Positions 46,448 through 61,100 of a stretch of 64,000 bases of DNA are shown here, one piece after another. Each line of letters opens with the position of its first letter. Position 1 is the first letter of the stretch. The stretch is from assembly GCA_024195265.1 (NCBI GenBank), contig JAJLRJ010000008.1:39870873-39934872 (forward strand), read 5' to 3'. The notes beneath the pieces are model-generated. The model had not been told where the DNA came from, ran no database searches, and worked only from the letters and a program-made list of their open reading frames with translations. The DNA comes from Dendrophyllia cribrosa (lineage: Eukaryota; Cnidaria; Anthozoa; Scleractinia; Dendrophylliidae). Position numbers and translations under genes: made by a program.

Positions 46448-48672
46448 GTAAGAGCTTTACTAAAGAACTGAAGTGTTTACTTTCATTTTATCCCTTCTTA
46501 AATTTAGAGAGTTTAATTTTCTTAACATGATTAGTGACGCTTTTAATTGAGCGATCTCGTTCTTAAAAAAAAACCAGCTTCTTCTTCACTTTCCAGGCAA
46601 ATTTTAAATTAAGTGATTGGGAATTTTTCGTAAAAATCAAAAAATTAGGGCAATTGTTTTTGGTGGATAGATTCTAGTCATTCTATGGTCTTCCATGAAC
46701 AGAATACCCCGAAATATTGTACACAGAAATGAAATGTGGAATGAAGTCTTTAATTTCACTATGCCACCTTGAAATGTACGTTTTTGCCGTATGTGGCAAT
46801 GGTAGTAACATAGTTTTATCAGCTTGTTCTGATTTCAGAATGAATCTAGAATTTAGAATAGGTCTACCAATGAATTCAGCTGTTTAATTTCATCTTCCAG
46901 GACTCGAGCAAAGAAAAAAGACTGGAGATTTATCAACTTATTCCCATAACAGAATGAATCTAGAATTTAGAATAGTCTATCGACGGATTCAGCTGTTTTA
47001 TTTCATCTTCCAGGACTCGCTCAAGATAAACGGACAGGAGGAGCAATCTGAGGTAGGTCTTGGTCTATCCTTCATGTCCACCCAACGAATCGATTCGCAG
47101 AAAGCTATTTAATAAGAAGTCCTTTTTATCCTTAAAATTCGTTAATTAGATTAAAAACTATAGTTTTCTTCAGTAAAATCACGGTCGCCTGAAACTTTCG
47201 TAACATCGGAAAACGTAATGCCTTTTGTTCGAAGGGATAGAAATGTCGTTTTGGATACGAAATAAGGTAAGCTAGGATTTTTGGAAAGGAGACTAAAGCA
47301 GCTGGTAAATTCGGGAAATTCAGCTACAAGAACCAAAAATTTCAACCTGTATTCATTTAGTTTTCACCGCAGATTTTTCTTTAAAAGCATTCAAATTATA
47401 TGGAAAAACAGTACAACGCCATTCTAAGCATTTTTCTAAAACTTCCTTGGGTGCCTCATCCTTGTGGTCCTTGTGGTCAAGCCATATATATCATAAACTA
47501 GAAGGTGAAGAAAGTAAACTGTCACTGGATTTTTGTCTTTGTTCTACACGCACACAAAAGTAGCAGGGACCCTTTAAAGAGATTCCAAATCTGACGCGTA
47601 TCGAGCGCTAAGCCCTTTGTCTGAGGGAATCAAGGAATTGTGGGTTGTGTATGGTTTATATATCAAACGGTGGACGGCCACCGTATTGGTACCGTATTGG
47701 TGCTTCAAGGTATTTTATCTCACTTAAAAAGTCCAATGTTTAATTATGGGGCTCACGGATTTAACTTTAAATCCGTGAGCCCCTCAAAAGCTATTACTTA
47801 CATAGATTTGCTAACGTGTTAGTAGATTAATTGTAACTAACAATAGAACTAAGGCTGGGCAGGTGCTTAAAGTGCCTATCACCCCTAGAAAGTTATTTTC
47901 AGTATCAACTCTATGTACTTTGAATAGTTAAATGGTAAAATATTTCTTGTTTTGAACGTCGTGCTAGTAAGTTATAGAGATTTGAATTTACAAAATGCTA
48001 ATTAGATTACGTCAACCCGGAAATCATTTATTATACAATTACTTGTTTTCACCTCCAAGTTATAACTTTTACGAATCAATTGACTATCCACAGTTTATTT
48101 TAAGTATTTATCAAATTAATTATCCTTAAGCTGTAAACTGCGTATTGTAAATTGGCGTAGAAATAATGGCAAATTCCCGGGTTGACGTCATCTAAATTAG
48201 CCTTTTGTAAATTCAAATCTCTATAACTCACAAACGCGACGTTCAAAACAAGAAATATTTTACCATTTAACTATTCCATGTACATAGAGTTGATTCTGAA
48301 AATAACTTTCTAGGGGTGATAGGCACTTTAAGAATAACTTTTTGGATTCCAACATGACTGCAATTAAATGAGGTTTTGAAAACCACTATTTTGTGTATAG
48401 ACAACCTGTCAGGCTTAAAGAACTATTTACTCCTGTTGCTATAGTTATTTTCCCTAAATAATGCAGCGCAGTGTTAAGACTTATCTTTTAAGGAAAGCTT
48501 ATTATTGTTAGGAAAGCTTATTGTTGTTAGTATAGCTATTTTTATCTCAATTTTAATTTATTTACTGTTTGATTATTTATTTAATTGTTAGGAATGTTAA
48601 TGTTTACTTAACTGTTTGGAATGTTGTGTAAAGCGCCTAGAGCAGGATTGGATAGGCGCTATACAAATTTAA

Positions 48673-48720
<48 letters not shown>

Positions 48721-49122
48721 TTTGGGGGCTCGCGGATTTAGCGTTAAATTTGTGAGCCCCAAAATTTACGCAGAATTTTAGTCATATTCTGCGCGTAATT
48801 CCTGTGGGTGTTTTGTTGTTCACGTTATGGGGACAAGCTTTGTACTGGAAATGATATGTATAAAATAAGTCTCCTACGTTATCTTGTTCAAATGATGAAG
48901 TCTGCAGACGAAACCGTTCGGAGAAATAAACTCAGTTAAACAAGATTACCGGTAGTTGCTGTGCATGTGCAAAAAAGGTAGAAAGGCAGAAAAGGTTGGT
49001 TTTTTTTTTCAGAAAACAACAACAACGTAACTAGGAGTATCACTACGGGACTGCTACTCCCCTCCTTCCCCTTGTCTCGCCGAAATCATTTTTCCGTCTC
49101 TAGCATTTGCACTACCCCAGTC

Positions 49123-49154
<32 letters not shown>

Positions 49155-52100
49155 CCTCCAACTCGATGCAGTATGGGTCTGGGATGTTGGATCAATGAAA
49201 ACCTACTCCAAACCGCATCACTACATATTTACATTACACAGTAGCACTGGTAACTCAATTTGTATATTTTACAACAGATGCTCTCTGTGGATGCAGGACC
49301 AATGAAAGCGAGGAACGGAATAAATACCATGTCTGCAAGGAAAAGAGGATTCATCTCTTTTCTGAAGAGCTTGCTCAGGAGGCGAAAGGTATTTTGTGAT
49401 CTTTACAAACGAAACGTAATTATAACTGAATACTGAATTCAACGCGCAATTTGATTGGTTATTACCTGCAATTAATTAGAGGCGAGATACACAGCTGACG
49501 TCATAGAGAATTTCTTTTTTCTGTTTCGTCCAACATGGTGGACAGTTTTGAAAATGTGGACGAGATTATCCCGGAAAGGGCAAGTGAAGGCACCGAAAAA
49601 ATGTTTAGCAGAAGCTATTGGCAATTAAAAAAAAAGACGAAACCGAAGCAGACATATAGTAAAATAGATTCTATCTGTTAAATAGAAAAAACACAGAACA
49701 AATATGAAAGAACTGAGGAAGAAAGGCAGGAAAGGTTGGTTTTTGCCGGTGGCAAGTTTTCGTTTTATTTTCCACAGCCATTAAAACCTGCTCAGTTTTG
49801 CTGCAAGATGATTTTTGATCTTAAAATCGCTTATTTTTTTCATTTCAATTCCGCGGCTGGGAAATATTCAACATGGTAACCACGTTTTTAAGCACTGTAG
49901 TACCATACTATGGTACCATACTGTATTACCATGCTGTAGTGTATTAAAGCTTAAAGGAGCTATGTCATGGTGATTTGAGGTTTTCGGGTCAAAACCGTCC
50001 CAAATTAAAACTAAGTACCTTTGTCGTACACGAAATGCTTAAAGAACACTAACAGGAAGATATCAAGTGAATTTTAGCAGAGAAAATAAACCATAATCGG
50101 AATTTTAACGAATTTTCTAAGACACAAGCGGTAAACTTGAAAAAATTGGCCCAATTTTTTCAAGATACAATCCATTTTCATCCTGGCCATCTGCAGCCCA
50201 AGACACTAATTTTTACTTTTAGAGCACTAGTAGAATAATTTTAAACAAAACTGGATTCTTATTTTTGGAATTTCACTGATATAAAGATGTATTTTGGCTT
50301 TTTAAAGTAACGCTAAAAATGGTGACATAGCCCCTTTAAATAAGTGTCTTTGGCTGCGGATGGCCTGGATGGAAATGCATTGAAAACTTGAACAATATTA
50401 TTTGGCCAACGTTGTCTTGCTTTTGACAAAACTCGCATTACATTGATTTTGGTTTGTTTCCTCTTCGAGGAATCATTTGATACTTGAGTTTTTCTTTTCC
50501 TGCTCAGTTTTGACCAAAGAAGCAGCGAAAACACCTTCAATGCTTTCACTTGCAAAAATTATTTCAAGTATTCGAGGTAAATCGTAATCGGTTTTGTTAC
50601 ATGACGTAGTAAAAGTCTTCACGGCTTAAATTATTTTTGAGGATGTCTTTTTGATGCGTTGGAGTAATTCTGTTGTTCATATTTTTAGGGTAAGGGCGAA
50701 AATGGAATACTTCAATCCCCTGGGAACTACGGTCCGGTCTTTCTAGACCTGGGAAACAACACGGACAATTCGTCTGCACGCGAAAGGGATGACATCAACA
50801 GTGACATTCAGGTAAGTATGTACAGTGGAACCCCGATATAACGAGTGCCAAGGGACTGGAGGAATGTGTTCGTTATAATTAACCGGGGTTCATTATAAAC
50901 GAAACCCCGATATAACGAATTTGTGGGAAAACGACCAAAAAATTTGTTAAATCGGGGTTTGGTTAATAATGAACTTGCCTTAAAAATAAACAGTGTTGCG
51001 TTGCATCACTCAGCATTCGATTTAATACATCTGTATCGTGCAATTACTACAGTATATCGGTAATACGGTGCTAAAAGTCCTGTACAAGCCTCGCTTGTTT
51101 CTACCGCACCATACACTTCTCATGTCAATAATAGTTCAGTACGTGCAATGTACTGAATTTCTAAGTACAACTCAGTGCTGTTGCACATGTAACTTAACAA
51201 AAATTAAACAGTTGAAATGTAAAAGAGTCAATGCTTGATGATGCCAAAGAAGCCCTCTGTTGATCTGTTTTGCGCGCGCTTTGAATTTCTGTCGCGATAA
51301 CACTTATTCGTTATATCGGATACATTTTACGTTTGGGCTCTGGTTGTGTTCGTTATAACGGTGTTTTCGTTATACCGGGGTTCGTTGTATCGGGTGGGTT
51401 CTGTTCTATACATTTTGTTGTAACTTTGGCCGGGCTGAAGAATATCGTGCGTTATACCGGGACTTCGTTATGTGACCTTATATCGGAGTTCCATTCTGCC
51501 ATGAAAGCCATTTTTTCTTGATTCGGGCGATATTCGGTCAGCATTAACCAGCTAAACTGAACAAATTTTTAACAACGGTCTAGTGGGCAACACACAGCAA
51601 CTGATCTTCTTTATCTGACCGACCGGTTTCGTCTGATAACTACAGTCTTCATCAGGGAGTTTGAACAAGATAACATGGGAGATTTTTTTATACATAGCAT
51701 TTACAGAACAAATCAAGCTCCCATAAATGTGTGAACAACGAAACACCCACAAGAAATACGCGAGTATGTAGGACTAATATTCCACATAAAATGTGCAATG
51801 CTTACTTTTGGGGCTCACGGATTTATTATGAGCCCTCAAAAGCTATTTCTTACATAGATTTCCTAACGTGTTAGTAGATTTGTAACTAACAATAGAACTT
51901 AGGCTGGGTAGGTGCTTAATAACAACTTTTTTGATTCCAACATGAGATAAACGAGATTTTGGAAACCAACCTTTTGTGTTCAGATAACAAGTCAGGTCTA
52001 CTCCTGTTGCTATAGTTAATTTCTGAAATAACGCAATGTTTAATTTTCTCAATTTAAGGGGCACACGGATTTAACGCTACGAGCCCCAAACTTTACGCAG

Positions 52101-55100
52101 GATATTAGTCATATCCTGCACGTAATTCTTGTGGGTGTTTTGTTGTTCACACCCTCATGGGGACAAGCTTTGTACTGTAAATACTATGTATAAAATAAGT
52201 CTCCTTGTTATCTTGTTCAAACTCTGTGATGAAGTCTGCAGGTATCGGACGAAATGGGTCGGAGAAATAAACTCAGTTAAACAAGATTAGTTGCTGTGTG
52301 CAAAAAAGGTGGAAAGGTAGAAAAGATTTTTTTTTTTCCAGAAAACAACAACAACGTAACTAGGAGTATCGCTACGGTACTGCCACTCCCTCGATTGGGA
52401 AGCAGTTACGGATTCAGTGGAGGGGTCCGGGAAGCCCCCCTACTCCCCCTTGGTTCGCCGAAAACATTTTTCCGTCTCTAGCATTTGCACTACCCCCCTT
52501 CCCCCCTTCCCCCTCCCCCCCCAACTCGATGCATTATGGGTCTAGGATGTTGGACCAATGAAAACCTACTCCAAACCGCATCACTACATATTTACATTAC
52601 ACATTAGCACTGGTAGCTCAATTTGCTTTGGTATATTTTACAACAGATGCTTTCTGTGGATGCAGGACCAATGAAAGCGAGGAACGGAATAAATACCATG
52701 TCTGCAAGGAAAAGAGGATTCATCTCTTTTCTGAAGAGCTTGCTCAGGAGGCGAAAGGTATTTTGTGATCTTTACAAACGAAACGTAATTATAACTGAAT
52801 ACTGAATTCAACGCGCAATTTGATTGGTCATTACCTAATTAGAGAGCAGATGCACAGCTGACATCATAGAGAATTTGTTTTTCCGTTTCGTCCAACATGG
52901 CGGGCAGTTAATAAAATGTGGACGAGATTATACCGGAAGGCATCGTAAAAATGTTAAGCAGAAGCTATTGACAATTACGAAAAAGACGATGGCGAAGCAG
53001 ACACACAGTAAAATAGATTCTATCTGTTAAATAGAAAAAATCAAAAGATAAATATGAAACAACCCAGGAAGGATGGAAGGAAAGGTTGGTTTTTGCCGGT
53101 GGCGAGTTTTCTTTTTTTTCCAAAGCCAATTAAACCTTCTCAGTGTTGCTGCAAGATGAGTTTTGATCTTATGATCGCTTTTTTTTTTTAATTTTCATTC
53201 CGCGGCTCGAAAATATGGTAATCACATCTTTAAGCACTTTATGTTCTGCCGGTCTTATTTGCACTTCAAGGCCTGGATGAAAATCCTAACATCCATCACC
53301 CAATGGGTGCGTTAGTCTGTTTCTCAACACGCGATGTTCTATCGTTTAAGGTGGCTCCAAGTAGTCTTTTTTTGGGTCACACTTCCTTTTCTGAATGCGC
53401 TCATGCATAATCTTACTGTCGCTCAATGAATTTGATTTTGATACCAGATGTTAGGTTTGGATGATGCTCCTTTTATGCTAATCAGCGTTTCCATAGCAAC
53501 GGTAAACAAGCATTGCGAAAAACAGTTTTTCTTAAACATCTTTCGATTTGGGGCTACCCGCGACAAAAGAATAAATGCGCTATAATCTACACAGTGTAGC
53601 ACACCAAATGGGGAAATTTCAGACAAATTAAACTGTTCGATTGTGAATAAATTTTTAACATGTGTTTTCTCGAGTTTTAAACTGATATAAGCGGTCAAAA
53701 TATTCCCTAGGTCTCGCAAATTATCTTTAAATTACCACAGAACGTTTCCTCATTACTCCCTGCAAATAGCTCTGACAAACTTCTCGGCAATAATTAAGAG
53801 ATTGAGCTTTTCATTTAAATGCTGTTTTAAAAGAGTGAAAACGTCAAGCAAAACTGCATTTGAATGAAAAGCTTGATCTCTTTATTGCCGAGGAGTTAGT
53901 CAGAACTATTTCCAGGGAGTAATAATTTAAGTCTGAGGAAACTTTCTGTGATAATTTAATGATGATTTGTGAGACCTATGGAATGTTTTGATCGCTTATA
54001 TTCAAAAAATGAAAAACACGTGTTAAATATGTTTCAGCGATTTATTCCGGCAAAATCGAACAGTTTAATTTGTTTGAAATTTCCCCACTTTGTGTGTTAT
54101 ACTGTGAAGATTATAGCGCACTTACTTGCTTGTCGCGGGTAGCCCCATGTTTGTTTACCGTTGCTATGGAAACGCTGATTAGCATAAAAGGAGCATCATC
54201 CAAAACTTTCATCCAAGCCTAATAATGGTATCAAATTCAGATTCATTGAGTTAAAATAAGATTATGTATAAGTGTATTAAAAATTGAAAGTGTGATCCAA
54301 AAGAAACTACTTGTAGCCACCTAAATTGTTTAAATTTTATAATTTCATTATAAAGGGGCAATGTGGCCTGTTTTTAGTATTAAAGCCCAAAACCATCTTT
54401 GTATCAATGGGATCTTAAAATAATGGTCACGTTTTGTTCACAATTACCATACTGTAGTGCATTGAAGCTATAAATAAGTGCCTGGCTGCGGATGGCCTGG
54501 ATGGAAATTTATTGAAAACTTGAAAAATATTATTTTAGTAGCCAATGCTGTCTTGACAAAACTCGCATTACATTGATTGTGGTTTGTTTCCACTTTGAGG
54601 AATCATTTGATACTTCCCCCTTGGTGCTCCAAGAACATTTTGTGTAAGGACAAATGTACTTAGTGAAACAATAAGTACAGTATGGACCAAAAAGAGAAAA
54701 CTTACTTTTTGACTTAATGTCTGATGTTTTCCGAAGAGACCAAAGTGAAAATATATACTTTCACTGCACGAAAGCACAAAATTCACCTCAAATTATAACC
54801 ATCAGAATATGCGTTCCTTTTAACATATCATCTAACACATTCTCTTCCTCTCTTTTTCCATGTACTCACTATCACCTAATACATACATTACTATCACATA
54901 AACGTTTCTTTACACTTTGTTGTAAATGCCCTGTCAATACGTCAGAATGTCTTTTGTCTTGGAATTTCATTTTTACCTCGATTGTCTTTAATGTCCACTT
55001 TAGGGCACGACCAGAAAAGAAGACAAGACAGAAAAGAAAGTCTCTATCCTTGGGGTGAGTCTCTTGCTGTGTTTCTTTCGTTTCGAATAGAACCATTCTT

Positions 55101-58100
55101 TTGTTAAGTTATTATCAGCAGCTTCTAAGCCACTGGCCTAGGGCATCTGTTCCCAAGACATAGGGATAGCATTTAAAGGGGCTACCATTGGCAGATTTAG
55201 GTAGGTTCGGTGGCTTAATATGCCTTTTTAATTGAAGTTACATTTTCCCCCGCTTGAATTAAAAAAAGAAGGTGAGTTCAGATTACTTCATGGAAATTTA
55301 CGTCGAAACCTTCAGGATTTAAGTTTCTAATAAATAAATAAATAAATAATTTTTTTATTATATACTCCCCTTGGGGCTTTTCGTCCAACATGGCGGACAG
55401 TTTTGAAAATGTGGACGAGATTATTTCGGAAAGAGCAAGTGAAGGCATTGCAAAAATGTTTAGCAGAAGCTATTGACAATTACGAAAAAGACGAAACCGA
55501 AGCAGACACACACTCGGTTAAATGGAGTTTACCTGTGAAATATTAAAAAAAATGAATAAATATAAAACAACAGAGGAAGGAAGGCAGGAAAGGTTGGTTT
55601 TTGTCAGTAGCGACCGTTTCTTTTCCTGCTCAGTTGTGCTGCAAGATGAGTTTTGATTTTAAGATCGCTTATTTTTCAATTTCCATTTCGTGGCTGGGAA
55701 ATATTTAACATGGTAACCACCTGTCAGCAATTGAGAAAGATCTCACACTTTAGAGACCAAAGAAGCAGCGAAAACACCTTCAATGCTTTCACTTGCAAAA
55801 ATTATTTTAAGTATTCGAGGTAAATCATAATCGGTTTACGGTGCTGAAAATCCTGTACAGGCCTCGCTTGTTTCTACCGCACCATACACTTCTCATGTCA
55901 ATAACAGTTCAGTGCGTGCAATTTACTGAATTTCTTAGTACAACTCAGTGCTGTTGCACATGTAACTTAAAAAAAATCAAACAGTTGAAATGTAAAAGAG
56001 TCAATGCTTGATGATGCCAAAGAAGACCTCTGTTGATCTGTTTTGCGCGCGCTTTGAATTTCTGTCGCGATAACACTTATTCGTTATATCGGATACATTT
56101 TACGTTTGGGCTCTGGTTGTGTTCGTTATAACGGTGTTTTCGTTATACCGGGGTTCGTTGTATCGGGTGAACTTCTGTCGCGTGATAACACTTATTCGTT
56201 ATATCGCAGTAACTTTTACGTTTGGGCTTCTGGATTGTGTTCTTTATAACGGTGATTTCGTTATACCGGGATTCGTTCTATCGGGCGGGTTCTGTTCTAT
56301 ACATTTCACTAACGAACACAATCCGGCAGCCCAAACGTAAAATTTACCAACGCGCGACAAAAGATGAATGCGGAACAGACCAACAGTGTGTTCTATAGGG
56401 CAAAGGTAAAACCTGTACAGTTTTCCAGTGCCGTAGTTACATGTACAATGTTCTAAAGCTTCATACAGGCATTAGAGCGGTTTTCAATTGAGTGTAGTAA
56501 AACCAAAACCAAAGTAATTACTCGGTAATTACTTTGGCCAATCACAACAGACGCAGACAAGTCGTTGTGATGAAGCTCCATGTTGCCCAGTGGAAGGATT
56601 TCGATTTTCTCACGGTTCATGTCCAATCCCGAGTATCTGCTAAAATGTTTCACACTATCCATGAGTTTAAAAAAAGAACATTTATCGCTAACGAACGTTG
56701 TTATGTCGTCCGCGAAATTAACCAACTTAATCATTTCTGTTTCGTTAATGTTAATGCCTCGTATTTGGTTATTATTTCGTATGTATATCGCCAAAGTCTC
56801 GAGAGCAATAATAAAAAGATACGGGGAAAGTGGATCCCCTTGACGAACTCTGCGTTTAACTTGGAAGAAAGGTGTAGTAAAGCCGTTATTAATCACGCAA
56901 CTTGATATGTCGTTGTAAAATGTTTTAATCCAGTTAATAAAGGAAGCGCCGAAACCAAACACTTCTAAAGTTCTAAAAAGAAAACTCCGGTTAATCGAAT
57001 CGAAGGCCTTTTCAAAATCAATAGCAGTCAAAATACCTTTATGGCCTTTCCGTTTAGTGAACTCAATTACATCATCAATGGTGCGAACTGCGTCAAAAAT
57101 TGTTCGCCCTTTCACATAAGCATTTTGATCGAAATGAATAATTTGAGGAAGCACTTTCTCAAGTCGTTTAGCGATCGCTTTTGACCCAATTTTTGCATCA
57201 ACACTGACTAAGGAAATTGGTCTTTAGTTCTTTATTAGTCGTCTGTCTCGATTTTTTTTCTCTAAAAGAGTTATTACTGCTTGTTTTTGAGTTGTTGAGA
57301 GTTCACCGTGGCGATAGGAATAATTTAAGGAATCGACAAGATTCCGCCCGATTTCCGGCCAAAAGACCTTATAAAATTCCACAGATAAGCCGTCGTTACC
57401 TCGTGTTTTGTTGTTTTTAAACGTAGAGAGAATATTAAAACATTCTGCGTACGTTAGCTCGCCCTCGCATGTGTCGCGCATTTCATCTGATAATTTTGGA
57501 ATATTAGCAGAGTTCAAGAAGGGGCAAGTCATTTGATCGAAAGTAAATTCTGCCTTTTCATCGTAAAGATCCGCAAAGAAAAATTCGATTTCCTTTGAAA
57601 TTGTGTTTGGGTTGGAAGATTCTTTACCGTTTGATTGAATCAGCTTTCTTATTGGGCTCTTTTTCTTCTTGTAATTTTCAAGGTTTAAAAAAATTTAGTG
57701 TTTCTTTCTCGTTTTTCGTACCATGTAATGCGAGAGCGGATAATCGAACCTGACACAATATAGTCATATTCTCTTTCATATTCCGCTTTAACCTTCCTAA
57801 ATTCTCTATATTTACGGGTGTTGGAGATGCCGCTACTTCTTCTTCACATATCTTAAGTTTATTTTCAATTATTGTTAATTTATCTCTTCTTTGACGGGCT
57901 TTTTGTTTACTGTAAATAATGGTTTCTTGGCGAACTTTAAATTTAATCCAGTCCCACACTATTCTTGGATCATTACAGAAATTGATTTCTGTTTTCCATT
58001 CAGGGAACATCTCTCGCATCAGGAGAATTTAATCAGTGTCTTCTAAGAGACTGTTATTTAGTTTCCAGAAGGACGGACCGTGTGGTTGGTCATTAAGGCT

Positions 58101-61100
58101 GTCTATTTCAAGGATGACTGCTGAATGATCTGTTTTGATAGCGGTTATAATGTCGGCCTTAGCAACATCATCCTCTAATATATCACTTATAAACCAGTAG
58201 TCCAGTCGCCTTTGTATAAATGGACGTTTCTGCCTCCATGTAAAACGTTTGCTTTCTGGATTTTGTATCCTCCAAATATCAATTAAGTCGTTTTCATTTA
58301 AGATATCATCTAAAATTTTGACTGAATGTTTATAGGTTGGGTTCCCACCTAGGCAATCAAGGGAAAGGTCGCGAGTTAAATTGAAATCTCCACCGAGTAA
58401 GATTTTGCATTGCTTAAAGTGCTCCTCGCTGTTAATCATGTTGGATATTTTTTGGAAAAATTCGGATTGTTGAGTTGTTATGTTAGGGGTGTAAATGTTT
58501 ACCAAAAGAAAAGAACAATCCTGAATATTAGCTTCCAAAAGGATGAATCTTCCTTCTTCGTCGGACTTGACTGAAATTAGTTTGAAATCAAGCGTATGTC
58601 GTATACGTATGGCGACCCCTCGACTATGCGCAGACCCGTGCGCAAAAAAGAAATCGCCATGTCACTGCGCTCTCCACTGGTTTTCGATTTCCTTTGTGCT
58701 ATACGTTTCTTGTAGAAAACAAATATCTGCCTTTTGCTTGATTAACCAATTTAAAATTCCTTTACGCTTTTCTAAGAAAGAAATGAAAGAAATAAAAAAA
58801 TACAAAGTACAAAGTACTGTTTATTAAAAAGAATTTTGAATCCATCGAAAAGTCTGTCAAAGAACTTCTACATGGATGGAGGTGGAGAGGACTCACGTTG
58901 ATTGGCAGAATTCGAGTCATTAAATCATTTGCCATCCCAAAAATTCTTTACCGCGCGACTCTTATTGCATGCGATAAAGACTCAATACAAAAACTTAACT
59001 CAATTCTGTTCTCCTTCGTATGGAAAGGTAGTATAGACAAAGTGAAACGAGCGGCACTGATAAACCCAATAGAAAAAGGAGGCCTGAGTATGCCTGATAT
59101 TAAGTCAATGATTACGACACAAAGAGTTATGTGTATAAAAAGATATCTGGATCCCTACCCAGCAGGCTGGAAATTTTTTTTGGATTCGTACCTAAAAAAC
59201 GTAGGAGGGAAATTTCTCTTTCACTGCAATTTTGACTACAAAAAGCTCTCGATTATTGTCCCCTATTTCTACTAGTGTATCCAAAAGATAGTAATTGCTG
59301 CGGTAAATTTGTTGTAATAATGCTCTTTTATCGTCTCGCTGGCATTACAAAATTTTCTCTTTCGTTTTTTGACAGACATTGCAAGAACTTGATGCGTGAA
59401 TTACAAAACAAAATTAGTCTTATCAGCTGGAGTTTTCGTCAATTCATCCCGGTTACATTTGCTTTGCTTTCCCTCAAAAAACGAAAGAGAAAATTCTGTA
59501 ATACCAGCGAGGCGATAAAACAGCATTATTACAACAAATTTACCGCAGCAATTACTATCTTTTGGATACACTAGTTTAGTATATATAACGCGTTTCCACC
59601 AACATGGCGCAACATCTTAAACTTAAATAGGAATTTAATATCAATTCATACGCAACAGTTGAACCTAACAACCTTTCATCTCTACATTAACAACGATGAA
59701 TACAATCTGGAGAAGGTTAAATCCAAAACACTGTATCGCATTTTGGTCTCGAAAATTGCAAAAAATCCAACATCGGTCAAAAAGTATGAAGAAACCTATA
59801 AGTTTTCAACTAAATAGGAAAGCTATATTTCTTTTACCTATTCAAATAACCTTGAGTACTAAACTGCGCGAATTTCAATACAAAATAATAATAGGATCAT
59901 GTATACAAATGATATGCTTTACAAGTTTAAAAAAGTCGAATCTCCTTTGTGCTATTGGTGCAAAACAGATATCGAATCTCTTGAACATTTTCTTTTCCAA
60001 TGCCCAAGAGTTCGACTATTTTGGAATGAAGTGGAAATCATATGTAAAGATAAATTACAGCTTACCAAGCATTTAGAAATTAGAGATGTTTTTTTTGGAA
60101 TTGATAATCTAGAAAGTAATAGCAATTTAATTAACTATATTATCTTGGAAAGCAAATATCTCCTTCACTTCTGTAAACTTAGTATAATTGCAGTTATTGT
60201 CAACAGCTTCTAAGTCACTAGCCTAGCGTACCTTTTCCCAGGACATAACATCAATCCACAACAACAAAGACAAAGGTTAAAAAAAAAAACAGACAAAACT
60301 GGAAAGATGCGGTCGTTAATTCGTCAGAACATTACAACCTTGACTTTTTGTTCTGCTTAATTTAGATCAATTTTCAGACAATTTAAAGTTGAAATTCAAA
60401 GGTTTATTTGACGGTCTGAGTTTTTAAAGAATGGATTAATAGGTTTATTGATCAATTGTTTGATGATGAAATGATGTCTTGTATTTTTTAACTTTTAACT
60501 TAATTTTCATCTATCCATTGACAGCTAAATTGATTGTTTTTATCTCTGTAGGTTGGTGCAACTCAAATTCCAGAAAGTAACGTCTCTGTCCTTGGAGTAG
60601 TGAGTCGCCATTTCCTATTTTCTTTCGTTTTAAATAGAACCATTAGATAATGATTATTTGATCGTGTTCTTGGGAAATTCCATATAATAGCGATCCGATG
60701 TTTGCAAATATTGTCAACAGCTTCTAAGTCACTAGCCTAGTAGCCTGCGAATACAGCCGCCTCTCATCGCTCCCGGCCGCTAGGGGCGTTCGCGCGAGAG
60801 AGCGTCTGCGATTTACTTTGAGAAATTCCATGACTGATGACGTAAATCTGTCCCGCATCACAATTTGAATTTAAACAGAATTTGAACGCGTACTATTGTA
60901 CTATTAAAAGAGGAGAATTTATTCAGTCCATACGCATATTCAGGTCTCCATTTTTGGGGATGTTGAAAAGTTATATTTACTCCAGAAGTCTATGTACTTC
61001 TCAGAAAGTACAATATCCTACATGGTTCAAATACTGACGAAAAAACCTTCTAAAGAAACACAACTGTATGCCGGGTCAAAATTTGCACAAGACTTAGAGC

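Larger units (their letters stand above)
52070..54720. repeat. Segmental duplication of 48770-50560
   Basis: Flank, cationic exon and downstream intron are repeated in order (for example tttcgtccaacatgg at 49524 and 52887, and gcggatggcctggatggaaa at 50356 and 54487). A third partial copy starts at 55378. The QSxGNY exon was not found in the later copies. Confidence 0.8.
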
